Assembly: GCF_036924645.1 (NCBI RefSeq)
Contig: NZ_JAZHRX010000001.1
Location: forward strand, 4,181,501 to 4,245,500
Direction: 5' to 3'
Source: Bradyrhizobium sp. AZCC 2176
GTDB lineage: Bacteria; Pseudomonadota; Alphaproteobacteria; Rhizobiales; Xanthobacteraceae
Length of the DNA stretch: 64,000 bases
Below the pieces are notes generated by a model. That model ran no database searches. It had not been told where the DNA came from and saw only the letters and a program-made list of their open reading frames with translations. A program made the translations under genes and the position numbers. Positions 56,152 to 64,000 of the stretch are shown piece by piece; positions within the stretch are counted from its first letter, which is position 1; every line of letters starts with the position of its first letter.

Positions 56152-57369
56152 TCAACGTGTTTGAGGGAAGGAATCCCCCTGAACATGCGGGTTGGTTCGT
56201 GCGCCATCGGCATAGCAATAAGCAGACATAAAGATGAGTGATGTCAGGTTGAATTGAGTAAATAATTCGACCTCACCGACGGTTCTCAGCGTGATAAGCG
56301 TGACGAATCCGACAAAAAAGCAGCTTTCCGGTCCCGGGTCGCGAAGTGCCCATCTCCAAACGCTGAAGACCACAATGATCGTTGTTGCGGCAGCGATAAA
56401 TATTCCGATAAGTCCCAGTTCGACTCCGATTTCCAGCCAGAGATCATGAAAATGAAATCCGGCGTGGCCATAGATGTAGAACATCTCCCAAAAGCGTGTC
56501 GCTTCCGCGTTACTCTCGACCCAGAACGCTTGAAGTCCGACACCCCCCCAAGGGTGATCTGCAACGATGCTGGCGGCGCGCGACCATAGAACCGTGCGCC
56601 CGGTGAGGCTGGTATCCTTGCCGATTGACATCAGAAACATGTCGAACAAATTGTCAATTGACAGGAACGCAATACCTAGCGCGATGAGAGAGACAATAAT
56701 GCCGAGCCAAAACAGAAATATTCGCGCCTCGGTATGCAGCCGGCGCAACAGAAAGATCGCTACGGATCCCACGATCGCCATCGTGCCAGTCAGCAGGGCT
56801 CCTTCTGAACCTGCGGAAAGCAGCATGTAGGGAGCACCGAGCAAGGCTGAGAGCGCGATTGCTCTTGCGTATTTCGGCTGATTTCCGTCGAGCAGGACCC
56901 ACACACTGGACAGCAACGTCAGGGCAAGTTGAAGCCCGAGGCTATTCTTTGCGCCAAATATGCCGGGTATGAAGAAGCTCGCGACTATCGAAGAAATTTG
57001 AGCATACATCAGCGCCGCTATGAAGGCTCGGGCAGGCAATCCCTGCGCGAACATGATCGCTGCGAGTACCGTAATCCCGATTTGCGGTGCCGCGCGGGCT
57101 GATTGCATTGGCTCCATGGACCAGAGAACGGAAAGCATTCCGTACGCCACAATTGCCCACGGAACAAAATTCCAGGTAGCCGCTAAGTAGGCGCGACGCG
57201 GGAAGAGGGCGCAGTAAGCTAAAGCAGCTCCCAAGAAAGTAATCGCAGGTATCGTTGGTACGGACTGAATGAACGCGAGTGAAACCGCACAGCACAGCCA
57301 TAACAGCCATGTTGCGCCGTGTACCCAGCTAGCTTCGTGTGAACTGGAGCCAATGGTGGCAGAGATCAT
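56152..57369 (-). CDS. O-antigen ligase/polymerase-family membrane protein (ExoQ/Wzy-like, second)
   Basis: A 405-residue polytopic membrane protein (about 11 helices): FGAKNSLGLQLALTLL, LTGRTVLWSRAASIVADHPWGGVGLQAFW and HAGFHFHDLWLEIGVELGLIG, the periplasmic loop with conserved His/Glu typical of the Wzy/ExoQ superfamily. In Rhizobium ExoQ polymerises succinoglycan repeat units into high-molecular-weight chains, so this is a strong polymerase candidate. It is convergent with the GT2 gene on the left (38-bp gap). Confidence 0.87.
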   Translation of the reverse strand: MISATIGSSSHEASWVHGATWLLWLCCAVSLAFIQSVPTIPAITFLGAALAYCALFPRRAYLAATWNFVPWAIVAYGMLSVLWSMEPMQSARAAPQIGITVLAAIMFAQGLPARAFIAALMYAQISSIVASFFIPGIFGAKNSLGLQLALTLLSSVWVLLDGNQPKYARAIALSALLGAPYMLLSAGSEGALLTGTMAIVGSVAIFLLRRLHTEARIFLFWLGIIVSLIALGIAFLSIDNLFDMFLMSIGKDTSLTGRTVLWSRAASIVADHPWGGVGLQAFWVESNAEATRFWEMFYIYGHAGFHFHDLWLEIGVELGLIGIFIAAATTIIVVFSVWRWALRDPGPESCFFVGFVTLITLRTVGEVELFTQFNLTSLIFMSAYCYADGARTNPHVQGDSFPQTR

Positions 57370-57668
57370 GGCCCGCTGACCCTGGTCATTTCGTCATAGC
57401 GAACGGCTTCGGTGCTTGGCAGGTCATGTCGAAAAATGTCCGGGCGAGGACGGATCGCAAGCCCGCGCTTCCGGATCAGGTCCTTGACCGGTCGTTCTCG
57501 GCCGGGATGCCGCCAATCCTCCATTTTTCATTGGGGACCGTCAAGAGAGGAAAGCCGCGGATGCAGCGTCGCCGGCATAACGCCGGCTGACCTGCCGAAC
57601 CCTCAAATCTCGCGCGCAAAGTTTCAAGCGGCACAACTTCCATCCGATGTGTCGTCGATCGGGTTCCA
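57370..57668. other. Intergenic region with a small hairpin
   Basis: About 300 bases between two minus-strand genes. GCCGGC-ATAAC-GCCGGC (57571-57587) could terminate transcripts from the upstream glycosyltransferase gene, though no T tract follows. Nothing else is recognised. Confidence 0.35.
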
Positions 57669-58817
57669 TCACCGCTTGCGCCAGACGAAAAGGCCAGACA
57701 TCGCGTAATTCCAAACGACGCCCATCAGTGCGCCGGCGGCTCCCGCGACCCACCAAATCGGCTCATGGTCATAGATTGAGAACGCGACGCCTACATTGGC
57801 AAGCAGGCCGACGCTGCACACGAAATAGAAAGCTAGAAGCCCGCGAAGAATGGCAAATCCTTTCAGTCGCTGGTCGCGATAGGTGAGAAAATTGTTCAGG
57901 ATGAAATTTGTGGTCATTGCGACGAGCGCACCACAGCCTTGCGCTTCCGCAAACGGCAAGTTGAATAGCTTGAGCGCGATAAATAGCGTGGCAAGGTGCA
58001 CGACGAGGCCGGTCGAACCTACCAGCGCAAACAAGAGAAAGCGCAGCGATACCGCGTCGTTTGTCAGCTTCGCTAGCACGAGTCCGAGAAAGTCGAGAGC
58101 CACCATGGAATCGAGCTTGCTCTCGCCATGCAAGCGCGAACCGAAACTGTATGGGATTTCTACGGTGCGAAGATTTCCTTGAGCGGTGGCGACGATGTCG
58201 AGCAGGATCTTGAAGCCTTGTGTGGAGAGCTGGGGAGCCAGCTGCTCGAAGCGATCCCGGCGGATCATAAAGAAGCCGCTCATGGGATCGGAGATGCTAA
58301 CGCGCAGCAGGCGCTTGGAGATTTCGGTTGCAAGGGCGCTGGCGCCGGCCCGCTGCTTGTTGAAACTGTCCGCGTTGCCACCCTCGACATAGCGGCTGCC
58401 AACAGCGAGCTCTGTTTGCCCATCCTGCAGCAAGGCAAGCATCTTCGGGAGCTGTGTTTCATCGTGCTGCAGGTCGGCATCCATCACGGCCACGAAGGGG
58501 GCGCTCGATGCCAAAATGCCTTCAATGCACGCCCCGGAAAGTCCACGGCGTCCAATTCGCCTGAGACAGCGGACACGAGCATCCTGTCCGGCGAGACGGC
58601 GCACAACATCCGAGGTTCCATCCGGAGAATTATCGTCAACGAATATGACTTCCCAATCGATGCCGGTCAGTGCGGTCTGAAGCTTTTCGAACAACTTCGT
58701 TACGTTCACACGCTCGTTGAACGTGGGCACTATGACCGAAAGCCGAGGAATGTACTGCGCAGCCTCAGCAGACGTCTCAAGGTCGTTTTCGAGAACTGAA
58801 ATAGTATGCTTGTTCAT
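57669..58817 (-). CDS. Dolichol-phosphate-mannosyltransferase-like GT2 fused to GtrA domain
   Basis: A 382-residue protein. The GT2 domain (about 1-245) has LSVIVPTFNERVNV, DDNSPDGTSD, RRGLSGACIEG, DADLQHDE (DxD) and GSRYVEGG. A GtrA-type membrane domain (about 255-380, four helices) contains FLLFALVGSTGLVVHL and NFILNNFLTYRD. The combination is known from polyprenyl-phosphate sugar synthases and flippases: it makes undecaprenyl-phosphate-sugar donors for membrane glycosyltransferases. The GT39-family gene just to the right (58970-60574) could use this donor. Confidence 0.88.
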   Translation of the reverse strand: MNKHTISVLENDLETSAEAAQYIPRLSVIVPTFNERVNVTKLFEKLQTALTGIDWEVIFVDDNSPDGTSDVVRRLAGQDARVRCLRRIGRRGLSGACIEGILASSAPFVAVMDADLQHDETQLPKMLALLQDGQTELAVGSRYVEGGNADSFNKQRAGASALATEISKRLLRVSISDPMSGFFMIRRDRFEQLAPQLSTQGFKILLDIVATAQGNLRTVEIPYSFGSRLHGESKLDSMVALDFLGLVLAKLTNDAVSLRFLLFALVGSTGLVVHLATLFIALKLFNLPFAEAQGCGALVAMTTNFILNNFLTYRDQRLKGFAILRGLLAFYFVCSVGLLANVGVAFSIYDHEPIWWVAGAAGALMGVVWNYAMSGLFVWRKR

Positions 58818-58969
58818 GGGATGGAGAATATGCGAGAGCCGCCTGGCAAGCCAGCCTCGAATGATTTCAGAGTTAAGTGTCAGAACCCCGCATTAACGAT
58901 ATCGCGAGCAGATCGTAAAAAGTCGTTAACTCTCATGTCCGAGACGAGATCAATGATGCCGGCTCGGTA

Positions 58970-60574
58970 TCATTGCTTGCTAGGGCGCTTCCAGAGAGAA
59001 ATATTGGTCGAGAGCGGTTGAAAGATAAGCTGTCGGGGGCTCGTGAGTGGTGGCGTATCGACTTCGGTGAATCCGAGCGACGCTAGTAACCGCTTCTCAC
59101 GCAAATCCTTGCTCGCGCTGATCAGGGCAACCTGCTGGACCGAAGTCCAATCTTTCTCTGGATCGACGACCAATCCATTGTCAATCAACATGCGTCGCAT
59201 CTGACCGTCTTCGATATGGACGCGTTCGGCAGCTGACAGTGAATAGGCAGCCAACATTCTGTCGTTGAATCGAATTAGTTCACGATCCACGCCAGGAAAC
59301 AGGATTTCCCTGTTCGGCGCATAAAAATAGGCTGTCCCGGCCGTCCAGAAGTTGCTGCAAAGGATGGGTGCCTTTCCGAAGCCATGTGCGTCTATGAGGG
59401 CGAGCGCTTGCGGCGTATCTTCTGTCTTCACCTGCAAGTGTTTGGCCTCAATTGCCGACCAGGCGGCGAGCAACAGTGTGGCCGAGAGTAGCGCGGTTCG
59501 GGTCAGTGGCTGTTTAAGCATCGCTACACAGCAACCGAACAGCATGGCCGCGGGAACCAGGTTGGGAATGAAGATGCGGTTCGCAAGGATTGGAGTGTTG
59601 AGGTTAAGGAGGGCAATTGCTGCCGGGTAAATGAGGAGGGCGCCCGCGCTCAGAGTTGCAAACGCTCTTCGGCCGCTATTCCAGAGGAGTACGGCGCCCA
59701 GCGCATAGGCAAGCAGTAGCAGCGTGTCGGCCAATTGCTTGATCGGAAAGGGCAGGCCGGGAAATCCCACAATGTTACGAAAGAACCATTGCACCAGAAG
59801 CGAGCTGTCGGTGGGTAGGCCTTGAAAGCTCTGAGTCGCTTCGTAGAGCGAGACGAGCCACGGCAGGCTGATGACGAATAGCAGCAGGTTGGCTACCAGC
59901 CAGTTGCGGAGAAAGTTGGCTCTCTGCTTGGGCATTAGGCAGCAGCAGGCGAGCGCAAGTCCATTCAGTATTGCGAGGTAAATCAGGGCGACTGCCTGAG
60001 AATAGACTGAAATACTGGCTCCGACCAGGTAAACTGCAGCATAGAGTCTCTTCCTGTCCCGGTCCATGAGCCCGAGAAGGCCCCATGTGGCGATGGCCAA
60101 GCCGAAACAAAGAAGCGTATACATTCTTGCTTCTTGGCTGAAATAGACGTGGCCGGTTGAAAGTGCGAACAGCGCCCCTGCAGCCAAGCCAGAAACGCGA
60201 TTGAGCAGATCGCTGGTTGCAAGCGCGACGACCAGGACGGTAAGGCTGCCGATTGCTGCGGCCGGAAAGCGAATTAGTTCTGCATTCGAATTCAGTTCGT
60301 TCCAGAAATGCTGCAGAACGTAAAACAGCGGAGGGTGATTATCGATCTTGTTGAATGCGATATGGCCGAGGGGTTGCGTCGATACAAAGTAAGAGTAAGC
60401 CTCATCCATCCAGATCGGGGTGTGATCCAATTGATAGAAGCGTGCGATGCATCCGACCAAGAATACTGTCAGCAGTCCAATGATGAACGGCCCATCGGCC
60501 AAGTCATGCCGAGAGCCGACGTCGTCGGCTGTTGCGTTGGTACCCTCAGATGGCGTCAATATTGCCGTAAGCAA
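58970..60574 (-). CDS. GT39-family membrane glycosyltransferase
   Basis: A large polytopic protein (about 534 residues, roughly 11-12 helices). The first periplasmic loop has PIWMDEAYSYFV, the acidic pair typical of the GT39/ArnT-PMT superfamily, and NHPPLFYVLQHFW is the second conserved loop. It transfers sugars from polyprenyl-phosphate donors on the periplasmic side. The start is uncertain: TTG at 60574 has AAGGGA 7 bases upstream and is preferred; an upstream TTG at 60643 is possible. The downstream GT2-GtrA gene is 152 bases away on the same strand and could supply the donor lipid. Confidence 0.82.
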   Translation of the reverse strand: MLTAILTPSEGTNATADDVGSRHDLADGPFIIGLLTVFLVGCIARFYQLDHTPIWMDEAYSYFVSTQPLGHIAFNKIDNHPPLFYVLQHFWNELNSNAELIRFPAAAIGSLTVLVVALATSDLLNRVSGLAAGALFALSTGHVYFSQEARMYTLLCFGLAIATWGLLGLMDRDRKRLYAAVYLVGASISVYSQAVALIYLAILNGLALACCCLMPKQRANFLRNWLVANLLLFVISLPWLVSLYEATQSFQGLPTDSSLLVQWFFRNIVGFPGLPFPIKQLADTLLLLAYALGAVLLWNSGRRAFATLSAGALLIYPAAIALLNLNTPILANRIFIPNLVPAAMLFGCCVAMLKQPLTRTALLSATLLLAAWSAIEAKHLQVKTEDTPQALALIDAHGFGKAPILCSNFWTAGTAYFYAPNREILFPGVDRELIRFNDRMLAAYSLSAAERVHIEDGQMRRMLIDNGLVVDPEKDWTSVQQVALISASKDLREKRLLASLGFTEVDTPPLTSPRQLIFQPLSTNISLWKRPSKQ

Positions 60575-61019
60575 CCAGAATTCCCTTATGATCTTCCGCA
60601 AGCGCGAGCCCAACGATTGACATCCGGTGTGCCCGGTGGGCAATTCGTCTCCACAGGCGCAACATGCTCAACCTTTCGTTGCCGCATGCAGGCCATTTAT
60701 CTCGCCAGCTGCCAAGCCCGAAAGCTCATCTTCATGATACCGCCCGGATATGGGCGAGGCTAGTGCAAGGGTGATGGTAGACTCTTGAAGCGCACGATCG
60801 TGGGCGAAATGATAAATTTGGCTCGGCGCAAGAACTCAGTGCCCGCAAGTCGGCCCGCAGGGCGCGAATTTGCTGCGCAGGGATCGGGTTTTTTGTGCTG
60901 TTCAACATGTTTGAGAACGTTAGGCTTAATACGCGGCGGTTGACGGGGCGGCGAAATATCTGAGCGCTTTTCTCGTCTGAAACATAGTTCACTTATCGTT
61001 TTCGTCGATTACCACGACT
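60575..61019. other. Divergent intergenic region
   Basis: About 445 bases between the GT39 gene and the deacetylase gene, likely carrying both promoters. No repeats or RNA features are recognised. A short minus-strand frame (60732-60992) lacks protein features and is disregarded. Confidence 0.35.
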
Positions 61020-61844
61020 ATGATCAGTCGTAGGCCAAGACTTGACAGTTGGTTAAGGACAATGGGATTTGTAGATAGACTGAGGCTGCGTGAACGCCTC
61101 GCGAAGGCGCGAATGTACTGCGAGAGGCAGGCAATTGCGTCCTTCGGTCCTCACCATGCGAAGTCGCATGGCCGTTTGCTTTGCTATCACTCGGTCGGGC
61201 AGCCAGATCTCGGCGTGAACGATTGCTCACCGTCGCGGTTTCGGCGACACATTGATCTGGCAAGGCAACTGGGATTTCGATTTGTGCCTGCCGCCCAGAT
61301 TGCGAGCGGTATCGGAACGTCCCGCGATCTTGCGATTACTTTCGACGACGGTTGGAAGAGCGTTCTTACCGTGGCCGCACCGCTCCTTGGCGAGTACAAA
61401 ATTCCATCCACTTTGTTCGCTACAACAGGCTTGATCGAAAGTTCTTCAACGTGGCATCGGCCACGCATGCTCGACTGGGGAGAACTCGCTCAACTTCACA
61501 AGATGGGCGTTGAGATTGGCAGCCATTCCGTCACGCATCCGGATTTTGGGGTAATTGACAAGCCTAGGGCCGTCGATGAGCTGAACAGGTCGCGAGAGGC
61601 GCTGAAATCGCGGCTTGGCATTAACCCTGATTGCTTTGCAATTCCATTTGGGCAGTCCAGGAACTGGACTTCCGTCGCTCACGAAGCTGCCAGTGAAGCC
61701 GGTTACAGGTTCGTCTATGCTCAGGCGGAAAATACCAGGCCGCCGGGCACCATTCCCCGGACGTTCGTTACCTGGATGGACGACGAGCGGATCTTTACCG
61801 CATTATTAAACGGGGCTTTCGATAATTGGGAGGAGTGGTATTAA
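61020..61844 (+). CDS. Polysaccharide deacetylase, NodB-homology (CE4)
   Basis: A 274-residue carbohydrate esterase 4 protein. Motif 1 is ITFDDGW (catalytic Asp109, metal Asp110). Motif 2 is SHSVTHP with metal-binding His169 and His173. FAIPFGQSRNW is a motif-3-like region. There is no signal peptide; the N-terminus is basic and amphipathic. It removes N-acetyl groups from GlcNAc-type residues, probably on lipid-linked intermediates. The following GT2 begins 6 bases later, so they are coupled. Confidence 0.87.
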   Translation: MISRRPRLDSWLRTMGFVDRLRLRERLAKARMYCERQAIASFGPHHAKSHGRLLCYHSVGQPDLGVNDCSPSRFRRHIDLARQLGFRFVPAAQIASGIGTSRDLAITFDDGWKSVLTVAAPLLGEYKIPSTLFATTGLIESSSTWHRPRMLDWGELAQLHKMGVEIGSHSVTHPDFGVIDKPRAVDELNRSREALKSRLGINPDCFAIPFGQSRNWTSVAHEAASEAGYRFVYAQAENTRPPGTIPRTFVTWMDDERIFTALLNGAFDNWEEWY

Positions 61845-61850
61845 GGGATT

Positions 61851-62807
61851 ATGACAGAGGCAAAACTGGTTTCGGTGGTGGTCCCCACTCGGGACCGCCC
61901 GGAATTGCTGCGGGAAGCCCTCCAGAGCATCCGTGCTCTCGAGAGTGATGGCGTGCGCTTCGAGATTATTGTCGGAGACAACGGAACATCGTCAGACACG
62001 CAAAAGGTCGCGGAGGCATTCGACGCAATTTACCTGCATACATCCACGTTCGGAGCGGCAGCCGCCCGCAATATTGCGATGCGTGCCGCGACAGCTGATT
62101 ATATCGCTTTCTTGGACGATGATGATGTTTGGACTTCAAATCATATCCATGGCCACTTGGCCTTGCTGGCCGCCAATCCGCGTCTGGATATGGTGTTCGG
62201 TCAGATCATAAACACTGATCCCGAACGGCGTCCAATCTACGGTCCCTGGCCGGAACAATTGCCGGATGAGCGACGAGACCTTCTGAAATTCATGTTGAAT
62301 GGGTACTTCCCGCAGATCGGAGCGACGGTCGTGCGAGCTCGGGTGCGTGAAACGGTCGGGTTTTTCGACGAGAGTTTCATCGGCGGTCAGGATTGGGACT
62401 GGCAGTTGAGGATCGCCCGCCAGCACGGTGTTGGTTTCGTCAGGCAACCGTGTGTCCTGTTTTCTCAAAGGGAAACCGGTACCTACGATAGCCTGCAGTT
62501 ACGGCGCGCCAAGTTCACCAGACGAATCTTTCTGAGAAATGCAATTCCTGAATGGCGCGTGTGGGCCTCGCCAATCGCATTTGCGAGATCGTACTTTGAG
62601 GTAACGGATCACTATTTCTTCTATTTTGCAGAGACCGCACTTGATCACGCCAATAAAGGCGAACGCTGGCTTGCGATTTGTGCAATCTGGCGGGCGTTCA
62701 CGATGTTTCCGTCGCGCGCGTTGCGGAAGCTGCTCTCGGACAGCTCGTTGAGGGAAGCTTTGATGATGACTTTGCGCAGCGCGAGGGCCGGCAGGTCGTC
62801 CGGCTGA
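61851..62807 (+). CDS. GT2 family glycosyltransferase
   Basis: A 318-residue GT-A protein: VSVVVPTRDRPELL, GDNGTSSDT, GAAAARNIAM, FLDDDDVWTSNH (DxD site) and GGQDWDWQLRIARQHG. It sits between the deacetylase and the Wzx flippase on the plus strand, closely spaced (6 and 8 bases), forming a small operon that runs off the right edge. Donor and acceptor are not readable. Confidence 0.87.
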   Translation: MTEAKLVSVVVPTRDRPELLREALQSIRALESDGVRFEIIVGDNGTSSDTQKVAEAFDAIYLHTSTFGAAAARNIAMRAATADYIAFLDDDDVWTSNHIHGHLALLAANPRLDMVFGQIINTDPERRPIYGPWPEQLPDERRDLLKFMLNGYFPQIGATVVRARVRETVGFFDESFIGGQDWDWQLRIARQHGVGFVRQPCVLFSQRETGTYDSLQLRRAKFTRRIFLRNAIPEWRVWASPIAFARSYFEVTDHYFFYFAETALDHANKGERWLAICAIWRAFTMFPSRALRKLLSDSSLREALMMTLRSARAGRSSG

Positions 62808-62815
62808 CAGTCAAA

Positions 62816-64000
62816 ATGAACAGCCAGGAACGTAATCGCCGAGTTCTGAACACCGATCATCTCAACAGAGATATTGGCCGGCATGCTGCGCGGGGAGGAA
62901 TTATTGCGATCGCTGCGCAGCCGATCCGCATGTTCATTCAGTTTTTTATTACCGCCGTGCTGGCGCGCCTGCTCGAGCCGGACGCTTTCGGCCTTGTGGC
63001 GATGGCGGCTGCGGTGACAGGATTTGTAGCGCTGTTCTCCGAGTTGGGCCTGACGTCCGCAACGGTTCAGCGTCATCAGATCGACCAGGATATGGTGAGC
63101 GGGCTGTTCTTCATTGGTTTCGGAGTAAGCATTGTTCTGGTGCCGATTGTTTGTGCCGTCGCTCCAATCGCTGCCTGGTTCTTTAACGATCCGCGCGTTT
63201 CTGGCCTGATCATCTTGATGTCTCTCTCCTTTCCACTGGCCGCCCTCGGTTCGCAACATACTGCACTGTTGCTCCGCTCGATGCGCTGGATGGTCCTGCA
63301 ATGGACAGGTCTGGTGGGACATGCGGTGGGTGGATTGGCAGGGATCCTGGTGGCGTGGAAGACCGATCTTGGCTATTGGTCGCTCGCGGTTACAACTCTC
63401 GTTGCACAAATCGTCACATTGTCATTGATATGGACGGTATGTCCCTGGCGGCCAAGTCTGGTTGTCGACTGGCGCGGAGCTCGTAGCAGTCTCCACTTCG
63501 GCGCATATTTGGCGGGCTTCAGTATCGTCAATTTCTTCCACCGACAATTGGACAACATCATCGTCGGCTGGCGCTTCGGAGCTACCGAACTGGGATTCTA
63601 CTCGCGCGGCTATCAGTTGATGTTGTTGCCGCTCAATCTCTTCAATGGCCCCCTTAGTGCGGCGATCGAACCGTCGTTGAGCCGATTGCAGCACGAGCCG
63701 GACCGTTGGCGTCAGGCGTTTTTGGATGCCTTGGGACTGCTCATGTTCCTCGGAGCTGGAACGGCCGCTTGCTTAATTGCGGTTTCTGATCCTCTGATCG
63801 CCATTATTTACGGACCGGGCTGGGAGAAATCAGCAACCATCTTCCGGTGGCTGGCGGTGTCTCTTTTCGCCGGGATCCCAATGAATGCGTCCGGATGGAT
63901 CTATATTTCCTTGGGTAAGACCCGCCGAATGTTCGTTTGGAGTCTGATCTTTGTGCCCATCATCGGTCTCGGCTTTTTGCTGGCCATTCCGTATGGCGCA
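62816..64000 (+). CDS. Polysaccharide flippase (Wzx, MOP superfamily), 3'-truncated by window edge
   Basis: An open frame from ATG 62816 to the last base, 395 codons without a stop, encodes an oligosaccharide-flippase-type membrane protein: AARGGIIAIAAQPIRMFIQFF, ARLLEPDAFGLVAMAAAVTG, LGLTSATVQRH, NIIVGWRFGATELGFYSRGYQLMLLPLN. These are hallmark MOP/PST segments, with about ten helices so far. It moves undecaprenyl-linked repeat units across the inner membrane to the Wzy polymerase. The expected full length is roughly 480-500 residues. It starts 8 bases after the GT2 gene. Confidence 0.9.
   Translation, partial: MNSQERNRRVLNTDHLNRDIGRHAARGGIIAIAAQPIRMFIQFFITAVLARLLEPDAFGLVAMAAAVTGFVALFSELGLTSATVQRHQIDQDMVSGLFFIGFGVSIVLVPIVCAVAPIAAWFFNDPRVSGLIILMSLSFPLAALGSQHTALLLRSMRWMVLQWTGLVGHAVGGLAGILVAWKTDLGYWSLAVTTLVAQIVTLSLIWTVCPWRPSLVVDWRGARSSLHFGAYLAGFSIVNFFHRQLDNIIVGWRFGATELGFYSRGYQLMLLPLNLFNGPLSAAIEPSLSRLQHEPDRWRQAFLDALGLLMFLGAGTAACLIAVSDPLIAIIYGPGWEKSATIFRWLAVSLFAGIPMNASGWIYISLGKTRRMFVWSLIFVPIIGLGFLLAIPYGA

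Noticed and set aside
62645..63409. Minus-strand open frame over the flippase
   Set aside because: Low-complexity, His/Gln/Arg-rich antisense shadow; the plus-strand frame encodes a clear MOP flippase.

Overview
The window looks like chromosomal DNA of a Bradyrhizobium-type alphaproteobacterium (family Nitrobacteraceae). This is inferred from the high GC content, the protein families present, and intergenic repeats I recall from Bradyrhizobium and Rhodopseudomonas. No phage, plasmid or intact insertion-sequence genes are visible.

Region 1 (1-7.4 kb): the 3' part of leuA with a clear terminator, 1.1 kb of non-coding repeat DNA, a TRAP dicarboxylate-type transporter (dctP, dctQ and a frameshifted dctM), an LTXXQ periplasmic protein, tRNA-Lys(CTT) and a small membrane protein.

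Region 2 (7.4-22.7 kb): a catabolic and transport locus. Eleven collinear minus-strand genes (18851 down to 7378) encode a beta-hydroxyacid dehydrogenase, an MmgE/PrpD protein, a branched-chain-type ABC importer (LivH, a fused LivM-LivG, LivF and two tandem binding proteins), a carboxymuconolactone decarboxylase-like protein, an SDR, a GntR regulator and an orphan TctC/Bug protein. A divergent plus-strand unit carries a second MmgE/PrpD, a second decarboxylase-like protein and an MBL-fold lactonase-like hydrolase, and a second orphan TctC faces it. The repeated family set suggests uptake and breakdown of an unidentified, possibly lactone-forming, organic acid.

Region 3 (23-28.8 kb): a LysR regulator divergent from a YeiH/UPF0324 putative sulfate exporter, a nitroreductase, and an acyl-CoA dehydrogenase homologue lacking both catalytic-base positions. 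Its residue pattern (Arg85, Gln245, Gly365) matches what is described for 3-sulfinopropionyl-CoA desulfinase. With the exporter next to it, this may be a small organosulfur module. A norD remnant and an LMW phosphatase-like gene follow.

Region 4 (28.8-38.8 kb): a loosely packed mosaic of small secreted or hypothetical genes, two acyltransferase-3 membrane proteins, a GT87-like glycosyltransferase and decayed DNA.

Region 5 (38.9-64 kb): an exopolysaccharide locus with an outer-membrane export lipoprotein, two O-antigen ligase/polymerase-like proteins, a BTLCP protease, an ExoY-like priming transferase, a Wzc/ExoP-like tyrosine autokinase beside a PPP-family phosphatase, several glycosyltransferases (including a GT2-GT4 fusion), a GH16 glycanase, a NodB-type deacetylase and a Wzx flippase cut by the window end. 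Together they form a nearly complete Wzx/Wzy-type assembly line.
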